Below the pieces are notes generated by a model. That model saw only the letters and a list, made by a program, of their open reading frames with translations, had not been told where the DNA came from and made no database searches. This document shows positions 43,904 through 53,148 of a DNA stretch of 64,000 nucleotides, piece by piece. Within the stretch, counting starts at the first letter, position 1, and each line of letters starts with the position of its first letter. The position numbers were made by a program, and so were the translations under genes. The stretch spans positions 2,914,001 to 2,978,000 of the forward strand of contig NZ_CP100756.1 of the NCBI RefSeq assembly GCF_024266705.1, written 5' to 3'. This DNA comes from Natrinema gelatinilyticum. Lineage in GTDB: Archaea; Halobacteriota; Halobacteria; Halobacteriales; Natrialbaceae.

Positions 43904-44257
43904 ATGTGCTCGACATTCACCGCCGGGGACGTCGGCAAGCAGGTCGAAACCGAACGCGGTGAACCGATCGGCTCCGTCAGGATGACCGAAGCAGAGATGG
44001 CACACGTCGATGTGAACAAGGACGCGGCAAGCGCGACCGTCCCGTTCCTCGAGGCCTACGCCGACGAGGGAATCGTTCCGATCGAAAAACGCGCGGTGTC
44101 CGAGATCACCGACGATGCGATCCGTCTCGTGGACGGCCCGAATGACCACGGAGCGGACCCCGTCATCGAGCGCGACGAAACGACCGCGGATCGGCCCGTC
44201 AGCGATGAGCAGCGAACGCTCGGGACGCAACCCGGCGCGCCCGACGACCCGGCCTAG
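43904..44257 (+). CDS. PRC-barrel-like protein, 117 aa
   Basis: A 117-residue protein. The N-terminal 75 residues (CSTFTAGDVGKQVETERGEP, IGSVRMTEAEMAHVDVNK, RAVSEITDDAIRLVD) have the pattern of PRC-barrel domains, small beta-barrels that bind RNA or partner proteins. The C-terminal 40 residues are disordered and acidic. Its role is unknown; no metabolic neighbours suggest one. Confidence 0.75.
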   Translation: MCSTFTAGDVGKQVETERGEPIGSVRMTEAEMAHVDVNKDAASATVPFLEAYADEGIVPIEKRAVSEITDDAIRLVDGPNDHGADPVIERDETTADRPVSDEQRTLGTQPGAPDDPA

Positions 44258-44304
44258 AGCGAGGAGGGCTGGACAGGGAGAGTCTCGAGCCCTCGACGGA
44301 AGGG

Positions 44305-44406
44305 ATGACGGAGACCGGCGACGAGCGACACCCGGATATGGAGGACGCCCCGCCGGAGGGTGGTCGGACCGTCACCGAGGAACGTGGGGAACCCGAAGAC
44401 CGGTAA
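44305..44406 (+). CDS. Possible small acidic protein, 33 aa
   Basis: An ORF reading MTETGDERHPDMEDAPPEGG and RTVTEERGEPEDR, with the acidic composition of haloarchaeal proteins. It lies 47 bp downstream of the PRC-barrel gene. It is short and lacks a clear SD, so it might be spurious. Confidence 0.35.
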   Translation: MTETGDERHPDMEDAPPEGGRTVTEERGEPEDR

Positions 44407-44611
44407 CCGAGTCGACGGACTCGACCGCCACACCTACAACCGTCGACCGGTCGAAGTGGTCCGAACAGTGATCTGACGGATGTCGAACGAACGGTCAATC
44501 GACACGGTCTGAGCGAACGAACGGGTTCAGTTCGGGCCAGGAATACCACACACGTCTCGCCTGACGTGAACCACCATTAGGATTTTCACCGTACCCGTCA
44601 TCTGCTCTAGT

Positions 44612-46144
44612 ATGAGTCAGCAACTCACCGAACAGGTACACGGTCACTACATCGGCGGCGAATGGACAGACGGCAGTGGGAACACTTTCGAGAGCGAGAA
44701 TCCCGCCACTGGGGAGGCACTGGCGACCTTCCAGCGGGGGACCGAGGCCGACGTCGATGCCGCTCTCGATGCCGCGGAATCGGCCTTCGAGCAGTGGCGC
44801 GACCTCTCGTACATCGACCGTGCAGAATATCTCTGGGACATCTACCACGAGCTTCGAGATCGCCACGAGGAACTCGGCGAGATCGTCTCGAGGGAGTGTG
44901 GAAAGGAGATTTCGGAAGGGAAAGCCGACGTGACCGAAGCCTGGCACATGGTCGAGTGGGCGGCCGGCAACGCGCGCCACCCTCACGGCGATATCGTTCC
45001 GTCGGAGGTCGCGGGCAAGGATTCCTTCATGCGACGCAAACCGCGAGGTGTCGTCGGCTGTATCACCCCGTGGAACTTCCCGGTTGCGATCCCGTTCTGG
45101 CACATGGCGATCGCGCTCGTCGAGGGCAACACAGTCGTCTGGAAACCCGCCGAACAGACCCCGTTGTGCGGGCAGATCATCGCCGAGATGATGGACGACG
45201 CTGGCGTTCCGGCAGGCGTCTTCAATCTGGTGCAGGGCTTCGGCGACGCGGGTGCGGCCATCACCGACGACGAACGCGTGAACACCGTCCTCTTTACCGG
45301 CTCCGCGGCGGTCGGCCACGAAATTGCCGGCAAGGTCGGAGGCGAACCCGGCAAACTCGCGGCCTGCGAGATGGGCGGCAAAAACGGGATCATCATCACG
45401 GAACACGCCGACATGGATACCGCCGTCCACTCGGCGATTATGTCGTCGTTCAAAACGACCGGCCAGCGCTGCGTTTCGAGCGAGCGTCTGATCGTCCACG
45501 AGGACGTTTACGACGAGTTCACGGAACGGTTCGTCGACGTCGCCAGCGACGTCGCTGTCGGTGACCCGCTCGACGAAGACACCTTCATGGGCCCGGCCAT
45601 CGAGGCCGACCACGTCGAAAAAATCCGCCACTACAACGAGCTCGCCCGAGAGGAAGGTGCGACCGTGCTGGTCGACCGGTTCGAACTCCCACCAGCAGAG
45701 ATTCCAGACGGGTCCGACGGTGGCCACTGGGTCGGCCCGTTCGTCTACGAAATCAACTACGAACCGGATCTGCGCTGCCTGAACGAGGAGTGTTTCGGTC
45801 CGCACGTCGCGTTACTCGAGTATTCGGGCGATATCGAAGACGCAGTCGACATCCACAACGACACACCCTACGGGCTGGCTGGCGCGATCATCTCGGAGGA
45901 CTATCGGCAGATCAACTATTTCCGGGACCACGCCGAGGTGGGGCTCGCGTACGCGAACCTGCCGTGTATCGGCGCAGAGGTCCAACTCCCTTTCGGCGGC
46001 GTCAAAAAATCCGGAAACGGCTACCCCAGCGCTCGAGAGGCCATCGAAGCCGTTACCGAGCGCACCGCCTGGACGATGAACAACTCGGAGGATATCGAGA
46101 TGGCACAGGGGCTATCGGCCGACATCAAAACCTCGGAGGACTGA
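44612..46144 (+). CDS. Aldehyde dehydrogenase (amino-aldehyde / semialdehyde type)
   Basis: A 510-residue NAD(P)-dependent aldehyde dehydrogenase. VVGCITPWNFPVAIPFWHMA and VVWKPAEQTPLCGQIIAEMM form the cofactor site; CEMGGKNGIIITEHADMDTA has the general base Glu; KTTGQRCVSSERLIVHEDVY has the catalytic Cys; LPFGGVKKSGNGYPSAREA ends the domain. TTGQRC and the MGGKN motif resemble the ALDH7 (aminoadipic/piperideine-type) branch more than the first ALDH in this window, but the substrate is not fixed. Monocistronic with a strong hairpin 28 bp after its stop. Confidence 0.92.
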   Translation: MSQQLTEQVHGHYIGGEWTDGSGNTFESENPATGEALATFQRGTEADVDAALDAAESAFEQWRDLSYIDRAEYLWDIYHELRDRHEELGEIVSRECGKEISEGKADVTEAWHMVEWAAGNARHPHGDIVPSEVAGKDSFMRRKPRGVVGCITPWNFPVAIPFWHMAIALVEGNTVVWKPAEQTPLCGQIIAEMMDDAGVPAGVFNLVQGFGDAGAAITDDERVNTVLFTGSAAVGHEIAGKVGGEPGKLAACEMGGKNGIIITEHADMDTAVHSAIMSSFKTTGQRCVSSERLIVHEDVYDEFTERFVDVASDVAVGDPLDEDTFMGPAIEADHVEKIRHYNELAREEGATVLVDRFELPPAEIPDGSDGGHWVGPFVYEINYEPDLRCLNEECFGPHVALLEYSGDIEDAVDIHNDTPYGLAGAIISEDYRQINYFRDHAEVGLAYANLPCIGAEVQLPFGGVKKSGNGYPSAREAIEAVTERTAWTMNNSEDIEMAQGLSADIKTSED

Positions 46145-46172
46145 CCGGCTCTGGACGGATTGATCCATCGCG

Positions 46173-46205
46173 CCCGCTGCCGACCTGGTCCGTCGGAGCA
46201 GCGGG
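46173..46205 (+). terminator. Strong GC hairpin after the aldehyde dehydrogenase gene
   Basis: CCCGCTGCCGAC, loop CTGGTCC, GTCG, two-base bulge, GCAGCGGG: a twelve-base-pair stem beginning 28 bp after the stop codon. It lacks a following T-run, so it may protect the mRNA 3' end rather than terminate transcription. Confidence 0.4.
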
Positions 46206-46425
46206 AGGAACGTCCACCTCTGACGTAGTCCGTCGGGGCCGAACCGGGGCGGTCACCCTTCTCGTCCGCCATCGGATCCGGCAGTCGGCTGCCGAAAACG
46301 AACGTGGGTCGCCGGACACGTGCGAGATCAGCGACGGTCCAGGTTTCGAAACTGATCCAGTGGAGACGGATTAACGCCGACCGAACGAATCGCTTATCCG
46401 ACGATTCGTCGAAGGAATACCCAGC

Positions 46426-47616
46426 ATGAAGGCAGTCGTTCTCGCAGCGGGACAGGGGACACGGATGCGACCGTTATCAGAATCGGTTCCGAAACCGATG
46501 CTGCCGGTCGCCGACCGACCGCTCGCGGCCCACACCGTCGACGCGGCAGTCGACGCGGGCGCCGAAGAGATCGTTCTGGTGATCGGATACGAAGCCAAGG
46601 CTGTTCGAGGCTACTTCGGCGACGTGTACCGGGGAACTCCCGTCTCGTATGCCGTTCAGGAGGAACAAGCGGGGACGGCCGACGCCGTCAACGCCGCACG
46701 TGACTTTCTCGAGGGATCGTTTGCTGTCCTGAACGGCGACAATCTCTACGATCCGGCTGCGATCGACCGATTGTTCGACGCGTGCCCAGCTATCTGTGCG
46801 ATCGAGGTCGACGAACCGAGCAATTACGGCGTTCTCAGCACCGACATGGGGACGGACGGCCGGGTGACCGAAATCGTCGAGAAGCCCAACGATCCGCCGA
46901 CGAACCTCGCCAACGCCGGGGCGTATGCGTTCCCCGCCGAAGCGCGCGAGTGGCTCGAGGTGCCCGAAAGCGAGCGCGGCGAGCGCGAGATCACCGACGT
47001 CGTCACGCAGGTAATCGACGAGTACACTGTCACCCCTGTCGCCCTCGAACGGTGGCTTGACGTCGGCCGACCCTGGGAGTTACTCGAAGCCAACGAGTGG
47101 AAACTTGGCGAACTCGACCGGCGAATCGACGGCGAGGTCAGCGGAGACGCCAGGCTTGAGGGGGGCGTCGTCGTCGAACCGGGCGCAACGGTGCGCTCCG
47201 GCGTCGTGATCGAGGGTCCGGCACTCATCCGCGAGGGGGCGACCGTGGGGCCGAACGCCTACGTTCGCGGGGCGACGGTGATCGGCCCAGACGCGGAGAT
47301 TGGCCACGCCGTCGAAATCAAAAACAGCGTTGTCTCGCGCGGGACGTCGGTCAGTCACCTTTCGTACGTCGGCGATAGCGTCCTTGGCCGGAACGTCAAC
47401 CTCGGCGCGGGGACGACCGTGGCGAACCTTCGCCACGACGACGACGACATCAAATTCACCGTCAAGGGCGACCGGATCCCGACCGGCCGTCGAAAGCTCG
47501 GCGTCATCACGGGCGACGAGGTCAAAACGGGGATCAACTCGAGTCTGACACCGGGGCTGAAACTCGGTCCCGGCTCGACGACGCGGCCCGGCGAAACGGT
47601 CGGGCGAGACCGGTGA
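46426..47616 (+). CDS. glmU: Bifunctional sugar-1-phosphate nucleotidyl/acetyltransferase (GlmU-like)
   Basis: A 396-residue protein. The N-terminal nucleotidyltransferase has VVLAAGQGTRMRPLSESVPK, AVLNGDNLYDPAAIDRLFD and VEKPNDPPTNLANAGAYAFP. From about residue 230 a left-handed beta-helix follows (GPALIREGATVGPNAYVRGA, VEIKNSVVSRGTSVSHLSYV, TTVANLRHDDDDIKFTVKG). This is the archaeal GlmU plan, making UDP-N-acetylglucosamine from glucosamine 1-phosphate; acetyl-accepting Asn and His residues are in place. UDP-GlcNAc would feed S-layer and archaellin N-glycosylation. The start ATG follows host codon use; no operon. Confidence 0.88.
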   Translation: MKAVVLAAGQGTRMRPLSESVPKPMLPVADRPLAAHTVDAAVDAGAEEIVLVIGYEAKAVRGYFGDVYRGTPVSYAVQEEQAGTADAVNAARDFLEGSFAVLNGDNLYDPAAIDRLFDACPAICAIEVDEPSNYGVLSTDMGTDGRVTEIVEKPNDPPTNLANAGAYAFPAEAREWLEVPESERGEREITDVVTQVIDEYTVTPVALERWLDVGRPWELLEANEWKLGELDRRIDGEVSGDARLEGGVVVEPGATVRSGVVIEGPALIREGATVGPNAYVRGATVIGPDAEIGHAVEIKNSVVSRGTSVSHLSYVGDSVLGRNVNLGAGTTVANLRHDDDDIKFTVKGDRIPTGRRKLGVITGDEVKTGINSSLTPGLKLGPGSTTRPGETVGRDR

Positions 47617-48071
47617 CCGACCGATAGACAGTCTCTTCGTACCGCTTTCGGTCCGGTCGCTGTCCGTCTGGCCGATCGAACGGTAGTCGGTCGGATTGCT
47701 TCCGTCTCGAACGGGTGCGCGGTTTCGTTCTATCCCCGTTCTGATTCCATCACGCTGCCCAGCCACAGTTTCGTGGCGAAAATGGACGAACGCCGTACGG
47801 ACACCCCGTGTTGACCGTGCTGACTCGAGTGTACGTCGTGGCGCGACGAAAGGTGAGATGAGGCGAGGAGGCTGCTGTGGGCGTGTTCGCTCGGTCCCGG
47901 GAACCGAGCGTCGACGGGCCGGAGCGACGCGTGGTGCCGGTTCTGACGTGAAAAGCGTCTATCCCGGCATGCGATGCAATGAGGTGGTCAACCAAAAAGT
48001 CAGCGGTCGGCGCGAGGAGACGAACTGGTCAGGACGGGCTCGAATTCGGAGCCACCGACGGTCGGAATCGC
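47617..48071. other. Intergenic, 455 bp, with a hairpin at 47888-47910
   Basis: No gene is supported between the convergent GlmU-like and nitrilase genes. An 8-bp inverted repeat (CGCTCGGT, loop CCCGGGA, ACCGAGCG) occurs at 47888-47910. No other structure was recognised. Confidence 0.5.
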
Positions 48072-48920
48072 TTAGAACCGACGGTCCCGAAGGGCGGGGA
48101 ATTCGTCGCGGACATCGGCGACCGTTCGAGGATCGATCTCGGCCGTGATAAGTGCCGGTTCGTCGCCGCTCGAGGCCAGCGAGATGCCCCACGGGTCGTA
48201 GACGCTCGAGCGTCCGAGGAGCGTGGCCTCCTCGAATTCACCGGACCCGTTGATCGTCGCGACGTACGCCTGATTTTCGATTGCTCTGGCCCGCGAGAGC
48301 GTCTGCCAGTGTTCGATGCGAGGATAGGGCCACGCGCTCGGAACGAGAATCAACTCGACGCCGGCATCGACGAGCCGCCGGTAGAGTTCCGGGAACCGAA
48401 GGTCGTAACAGGTGGTCACGCCGACGGTCATGCCACCGATCGTCGCCGTCTCGAGCATCTCGCCGGGAACGAGAAGATCGGATTCCGCAGAATCGTAGCC
48501 GAACAGATGATGCTTCCGGTAGACGAGCCTACGTTCTCCGTCCGCGTCGAACAGCGCCGCGGTGTTCGAAAGCCCGCCCGCTGCCGGCGTTTCGACGGAC
48601 TCCGTGGCCGCCAGATCCTCGACGATACTGCCCGCGAGGACGGCGATTCCGTGGTCAGCCGCGGCGTCCCGGAGCCGCGTAAACGTTTCTCCACCGAGCG
48701 GCTCTGCATTGCGCGCGTAGCGGTCGAACGCGAAGTACCCCACGTTGAATAGTTCCGGGAGCGCGACCAGATCGGCGCCGCGGTCGGCGGCCCGCGACAC
48801 CGTCGCGAGCGCCCGATCGACGTTGGCATCGACCTCGCCGGCGTCGACGTGGAGTTGTGCCAGCGCGATCGTAAGGGAGTCGCCGGTATCGGCGCCGTCG
48901 ACGTCCGTTTCGGTACTCAT
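48072..48920 (-). CDS. Carbon-nitrogen hydrolase (nitrilase superfamily)
   Basis: A 282-residue amidase-like hydrolase with the full Glu-Lys-Cys triad: LVALPELFNVGYFAFDRYAR (Glu), DGERRLVYRKHHLFGYDSAE (Lys) and TVGVTTCYDLRFPELYRRLV (Cys). LSRARAIENQAYVATINGSG is also typical. Omega-amidase or N-carbamoyl-type amidases are closest by motif, but the amide substrate is unknown. The chosen ATG at 48920 follows nine non-conserved codons. Followed on the same strand by a START-like gene. Confidence 0.9.
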   Translation of the reverse strand: MSTETDVDGADTGDSLTIALAQLHVDAGEVDANVDRALATVSRAADRGADLVALPELFNVGYFAFDRYARNAEPLGGETFTRLRDAAADHGIAVLAGSIVEDLAATESVETPAAGGLSNTAALFDADGERRLVYRKHHLFGYDSAESDLLVPGEMLETATIGGMTVGVTTCYDLRFPELYRRLVDAGVELILVPSAWPYPRIEHWQTLSRARAIENQAYVATINGSGEFEEATLLGRSSVYDPWGISLASSGDEPALITAEIDPRTVADVRDEFPALRDRRF

Positions 48921-48978
48921 ATTCCGACCGTGGCCGCCCCTCCTCATTATCGTTACTGTGTCCGTGGCAGAATCATCG

Positions 48979-49413
48979 TTACTGTGTCCGCTGCAGGTCG
49001 CGCTCGAGCGCGTGGCGGAGATTCTCGAGTTCCGAGTCCAGGTTCCGTTTGAAGAACTTCTCGACGCCCGGCAGTTTGCCGTCGACGACGAATCGGTTCT
49101 CGAGTCGAGTACCGCCGTCCGTGTCGGTGATCTCGTGTTCGCCGGTGACCTGCATCACTTTCGATTTGCCGACGAATTTGACGTACTCTGGCGGCGTGCG
49201 CGTGACGTCCTCAGTGTCTACGCGAATCGTTTTCCGAACGAGTGGGATGGGAAGTTTGACGTCCCATGCGACGCGCCGCCCGTTCTGATCGGTTACGGAA
49301 TACTTCTCGACGACGCTTATGGCCTGGGCTCTGTTCGCCGGGTCGGCGATGAACTCCCAGACTCGATCCGGCGACGCCGAAACTTCGAACGACCGGTCGA
49401 CGCGGACAGTCAT
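48979..49413 (-). CDS. SRPBCC/START-like protein
   Basis: A 144-residue single-domain SRPBCC protein starting MTVRVDRSFEVSASPDRVWE, with FIADPANRAQAISVVEKYS and a long C-terminal helix (FFKRNLDSELENLRHALER). The fold holds hydrophobic ligands; unlike CoxG in this window it is a stand-alone, ligand unknown. The stop falls 58 bp upstream of the nitrilase start on the same strand, so the two may be cotranscribed. The ATG at 49413 fits the domain start. Confidence 0.82.
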   Translation of the reverse strand: MTVRVDRSFEVSASPDRVWEFIADPANRAQAISVVEKYSVTDQNGRRVAWDVKLPIPLVRKTIRVDTEDVTRTPPEYVKFVGKSKVMQVTGEHEITDTDGGTRLENRFVVDGKLPGVEKFFKRNLDSELENLRHALERDLQRTQ

Positions 49414-49539
49414 GGCAGTATCTGTGCGATTCGTGGATAAAAAGTCCGTGGACCGGCGGTCGTCATCGACACGAGCGGTAGCGACCGGGACCCCGGACAG
49501 GAACACGGTCTCACTTCGGCCGGGCCAGACTGGCCGGCG

Positions 49540-49764
49540 TTAGCTGATCGTGACTCGCCAGGTCGTCGATCGGGCACGTCCCCATTTCTCGATGTCGACT
49601 TCGTCCGTCTTCTCCGCGAGGTGTGGCAGCCGTGCGCCGACCTGTTTCGACGAGAGGCCGATCGCGTCCGCGATGTTCTTCGCGCGGAAGTATTGCTCGC
49701 CACGGGCGGCGCTCTCGCGGAGATACGAGATGATTCGCCGTTCTTCATCGGAGTAGTCGTTCAT
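49540..49764 (-). CDS. Small winged-helix protein (DUF7123-like), 74 aa
   Basis: A 74-residue protein, MNDYSDEERRIISYLRESAA then EQYFRAKNIADAIGLSSKQV and RARSTTWRVTIS. This is a compact winged helix: three helices, then a two-strand wing. Many haloarchaea carry this conserved protein; the function is unknown but DNA binding is likely. An AT-rich TATA-like element (TTAAAAGTTA) is about 35 bp upstream of the start. Confidence 0.78.
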   Translation of the reverse strand: MNDYSDEERRIISYLRESAARGEQYFRAKNIADAIGLSSKQVGARLPHLAEKTDEVDIEKWGRARSTTWRVTIS

Positions 49765-49977
49765 CGTCCGTACCTCCCCTAGGTGGTCAGCGCTCTTAAC
49801 TTTTAACGGCCTTACGCCCCAGTCCCGCCGGAATCGCGAGGGTCGGTTCGATCGGTGCCCAGTTACACACGAGTAACCCATCGGGCCGTTCGCGGAGTGA
49901 CAGTCAGCGTACTTCGAGGTAGAAACCCACCCTAACCCGACCTCGACGAGCGAACGAAGTGAGCGAGTAGGGGGTAT

Positions 49978-50163
49978 TTACTCCCAGTAGAGGTGGATGC
50001 TGACGACCGCCAGCGAGCTAAAGAGTACCGCCGCCGCGAATCCCCAGGCCGCCGCCGTCTCCGGTGCACCAGCAACCATCGCGATTGCCCCGATCACCGC
50101 CAGCGCGCTCAGTGCAAGCGCGAGTCCAACGCCCTTGTCCGTGGTCTCCGATTGCGTAGCCAT
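49978..50163 (-). CDS. Small membrane protein, 61 aa
   Basis: MATQSETTDKGVGLALALSA leads into two hydrophobic helices (LALSALAVIGAIAMVAGAP and AAVLFSSLAVVSIHLYWE). A small protein of this kind is conserved in haloarchaea (DUF7525-like) with unknown function. The start at 50163 is chosen from the haloarchaeal pattern; the frame is open further upstream. Confidence 0.68.
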   Translation of the reverse strand: MATQSETTDKGVGLALALSALAVIGAIAMVAGAPETAAAWGFAAAVLFSSLAVVSIHLYWE

Positions 50164-50330
50164 GCTCGGCCGTTGTGTGTAGGGTCTCTTAACTTCACTC
50201 ATTCCGAGGGATCCGGCGCGCGTCGGCCCTCCTTTCCACATCGACGACCCGCTTTCTCTGACCCACGGCCCGCTTCGTCACCTCGGTTGCTCGCGCGGTG
50301 CGAGCGAAACCCTCGTTTACGGCGACGCGA

Positions 50331-51362
50331 TCACTTGATCGTGGTGTGGTCCGATTCCTCGTTGAGTGCGAGATTGGCCGCGATTTCGGCGTTTCGCATC
50401 GCGTACTGGGCAGTCTGTTGGAGGCTGACGAGGACCTCACGGATACGAAGCAGGTCTTCGTTGTCCATCTCCGGCAGATCAGCGAGAATTTCCTGCTCGC
50501 GGTTGGCGACGTCGTGGAACAGTTTCCGGACTTCGTTAGACTTGTCGTAATCGCGTTCGACGGCCGCTTCGACGGCCCGCGAGGTGATGTCGTCGACGAG
50601 GTCGTTCAGTTCCCGGATATCACGCATCACAGAACTGTCGACGTTCAGGGTGTGACCTTGGGTCTCGATAACGATCTCGGCGATGTCCTCCGCGTTGTCG
50701 GCCGTCAGCTCGAGATTCTTCGCGATCGAACGGTAGCCGATCAGCGGAAAGCCGCTGTTCAGCCCAACGGCTCGCGCGAGGTTGGGGTTCTGATACGCCG
50801 TGAAGATCAGCCGCAACAGGAGGACGAAGATCTTGTTGGCCTGTCGCTCTCGATTCAGCGCGCGTTGGGCCAGGTCGGGATTGCCGTGGGCCAACGCTTT
50901 GATGCCCTCGCCGCGCATCGTCTGTCCGGTTCGCTCGAGGCGCTCGAGAAGATTGTCGAGCGTGAAGTCCTCGGGATCCACCGAGCAGCGAATCGAGATG
51001 CTCTCGGGCGTCTCCTCGATGACGCCCAGGCCCATCAGCTGTGTTTCCGCCTGGTAGACTGCGTTGATGTGGGCCGATTCGAGAGCGCCGTCTTCGCGCT
51101 CGATGCGAATGATGCGCCGACCGAGAACGTACTGGGCGACGATCGCCCGTTCGACGGCGTCCGCGTCGAGGTCGTCGGTGTGGATGATCGCTTCCGTTTC
51201 TTCTGTACTCGCGGACTCGGGCATCACAGTGAGAGTGCCTTTCCCGCTGGTCCGAAGCGACACTTCGTCGCCCTTTTCGACGCCGTGTTCCGACGCCCAC
51301 TCCGCCGGGAGCGTCATCGCCAGCGTCGACGGCCCGAGTCGTTGCACTTTCCGCGTTTCCAT
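50331..51362 (-). CDS. AbrB-PhoU fusion regulator
   Basis: A 343-residue protein. The first 50 residues (METRKVQRLGPSTLAMTLP, GVEKGDEVSLRTSGKGTLTV) are an AbrB/SpoVT DNA-binding fold. From residue 130 to the end there are two PhoU-like three-helix bundles (VMRDIRELNDLVDDITSRAV and LLRIREVLVSLQQTAQYAMR). Haloarchaeal proteins of this plan are linked with phosphate-dependent regulation by homology to PhoU. A PstSCAB transporter is not in this window. The ATG at 51362 is preferred to a TTG two codons earlier. Confidence 0.87.
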   Translation of the reverse strand: METRKVQRLGPSTLAMTLPAEWASEHGVEKGDEVSLRTSGKGTLTVMPESASTEETEAIIHTDDLDADAVERAIVAQYVLGRRIIRIEREDGALESAHINAVYQAETQLMGLGVIEETPESISIRCSVDPEDFTLDNLLERLERTGQTMRGEGIKALAHGNPDLAQRALNRERQANKIFVLLLRLIFTAYQNPNLARAVGLNSGFPLIGYRSIAKNLELTADNAEDIAEIVIETQGHTLNVDSSVMRDIRELNDLVDDITSRAVEAAVERDYDKSNEVRKLFHDVANREQEILADLPEMDNEDLLRIREVLVSLQQTAQYAMRNAEIAANLALNEESDHTTIK

Positions 51363-51492
51363 ATCCAACCGTACGAGCGACCCTACCTTAGTCTTGACTA
51401 TATGGTCATTATATATCGTCGCAACGTTATATGGTTGTGTTCTGCGTCCGGATGGCCTATGACCTTATACAATTTGATCGTCCAGTGGGCGG

Positions 51493-52827
51493 TCAAACGA
51501 CGTTCATCAACCGAGTCGTGAATCGACCCGTCCGGACCCGCAGCCAGCCCCGTAGCTGCTCGTCGGTCTCGGCGTCATCGGTGTCGACGTGCAACGAATC
51601 GATCTCGTCGAGTTTTTCTCCGGTGGCGACGACCGTGATCTCGTCGGCCCGACGGATCACTGACGGCGAAATTTGGTGGTTTCCTCGTCCGAAAACGAAG
51701 CCCTGGCCGCCGATCGGTGAGACGACGATCGTGACCGGCTCTTCGAGAACCGCGAGGATCTCCGATTCGGACGCGTCGCGAGCTAAAACCTCCCCCTTCC
51801 GTCCGTATCGGTCCTCTCCACTTGCACCGCCCCGCTTTTTTTTACCGTCTCCGCCCCCCGTTTCATCACCACCGTCGCCCTCTTGGCCTCCGCCGTCTGT
51901 TTCATCCTCGCGCCCAGTTCCATCCACGGCCGGGTCACTGGATTCGACCGACTCGTCGGTGCCGTCGGTCGCACGCCAGACGTCGACGCCCAACGGCGAG
52001 GGATCGATTCCCAGTTCCGTCTCGATCGCACCGACGGTGCTCCCGGGGCCAAAGACGTAAGTCCGATCCGGTTCGACCTCGCGAGCGAACCCTGCCGCTA
52101 GCGAATCGACGCTGCCGCTCGATACCTGTTTGCTCGACTGAACGTCCGGCGCGACAGGGACCGGGACGACGGCCCGCAGTTCCGTGCGTACCTCGCCTTC
52201 GCGATATGCGTCCTCGTCGATATCGTTGACCTCGCGGGTCTCGACGCGGTCGAACTCGGCGGCGATCCGGCCAGCGTCGGCCGGCGTCATGCCGAAGACC
52301 GACGAGTAGATCTTGACGCCCGCCGGGACGCCGAGCATCGGCGTTTCAGCGTCCCGTGACGCGGCGACCGCTTCTGAGGGATCGGCTCGAGATTCCTCGC
52401 TCGAGGCGTGTGCCTCGAGGACACTCGCAACGTCGACAGCGGTACCGTCGCCGCCGACGAATAACACGAGATCGACGCCCCGCTCTAGTAGCGCGCTGAC
52501 GGCCGCACGAGTATCGGCGGCTGTCGTCCCTGCGGATGCTGGATCGGTCGAGTCCGATTTCCCGTCTTCCCCCGCTGGGTCGTAGACGAGTACGGGATCG
52601 TAGCCGGCGTCTCGCGCCGCATACTCGCCCATCACGCCCGCGGCCGTGTAAACTGTGATGTTCGGGGCACGTCGGTGCAGCGATCGCAGGGCTTCGCGCG
52701 CTCGCTTCGGGGCTCGCGGCTCGGCACCGCGGCGGCGCGCCTCCTCGAGTTTCCCGTCGGTCCCCTTTAGCCCGACCCGGCCGCCCATCCCCGCGATCGG
52801 GTTGACGACGACACCGATGGTTTCCAT
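51493..52827 (-). CDS. ATP-NAD kinase family protein
   Basis: A 444-residue kinase-like protein. ETIGVVVNPIAGMGGRVGLK opens the NAD-kinase fold; LVLFVGGDGTAVDVASVLEA contains the GGDG nucleotide motif; MLGVPAGVKIYSSVFGMTPA and IVVSPIGGQGFVFGRGNHQI belong to the ATP-NAD kinase branch of proteins (not classic PpnK). Around residues 285-340 there is a low-complexity Gly/Asp/Glu insert (ETDGGGQEGDGGDETGGGDG). The start at 52827 excludes 31 codons with no similarity. The likely activity is NAD phosphorylation or a related diacylglycerol-kinase-like reaction. Confidence 0.82.
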   Translation of the reverse strand: METIGVVVNPIAGMGGRVGLKGTDGKLEEARRRGAEPRAPKRAREALRSLHRRAPNITVYTAAGVMGEYAARDAGYDPVLVYDPAGEDGKSDSTDPASAGTTAADTRAAVSALLERGVDLVLFVGGDGTAVDVASVLEAHASSEESRADPSEAVAASRDAETPMLGVPAGVKIYSSVFGMTPADAGRIAAEFDRVETREVNDIDEDAYREGEVRTELRAVVPVPVAPDVQSSKQVSSGSVDSLAAGFAREVEPDRTYVFGPGSTVGAIETELGIDPSPLGVDVWRATDGTDESVESSDPAVDGTGREDETDGGGQEGDGGDETGGGDGKKKRGGASGEDRYGRKGEVLARDASESEILAVLEEPVTIVVSPIGGQGFVFGRGNHQISPSVIRRADEITVVATGEKLDEIDSLHVDTDDAETDEQLRGWLRVRTGRFTTRLMNVV

Positions 52828-52989
52828 ATCGAACCGTGAGGGCGCCAATCGGAAAGCCATATCGCGTCCCGGAGCGGGGTTCGTGACTCGAGCGGAGACG
52901 CGACCGCCAGGAAGCGACACGCCCGACGACCGAGACCTGGCGGACAGCGTTTCTGAACAATTAAGGGGGATGGCTCCCGACCTCAGATC

Positions 52990-53115
52990 ATGAATACACT
53001 GAACGACGTCGTTCTCGCGACGGAAACACAGTTCCCGATGTCCGTCGTCGGCTGGGGTGTACTCGTACTGGGGCTGCTGGTGACCATCGCTTGGATGCTC
53101 TACTTATACAGATGA
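52990..53115 (+). CDS. Small single-span membrane protein, 41 aa
   Basis: MNTLNDVVLATETQFPMSVV precedes one hydrophobic helix (GWGVLVLGLLVTIAWMLYLY) and a terminal Arg. A short AT-rich promoter (CAATTAAG) is about 30 bp upstream, and the ORF has haloarchaeal codon use. The helix and the clean promoter argue for a real gene. Function unknown. Confidence 0.7.
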   Translation: MNTLNDVVLATETQFPMSVVGWGVLVLGLLVTIAWMLYLYR

Positions 53116-53148
53116 TTTGACCCGGGACGCGTGACAGCGGTCGTCGTC

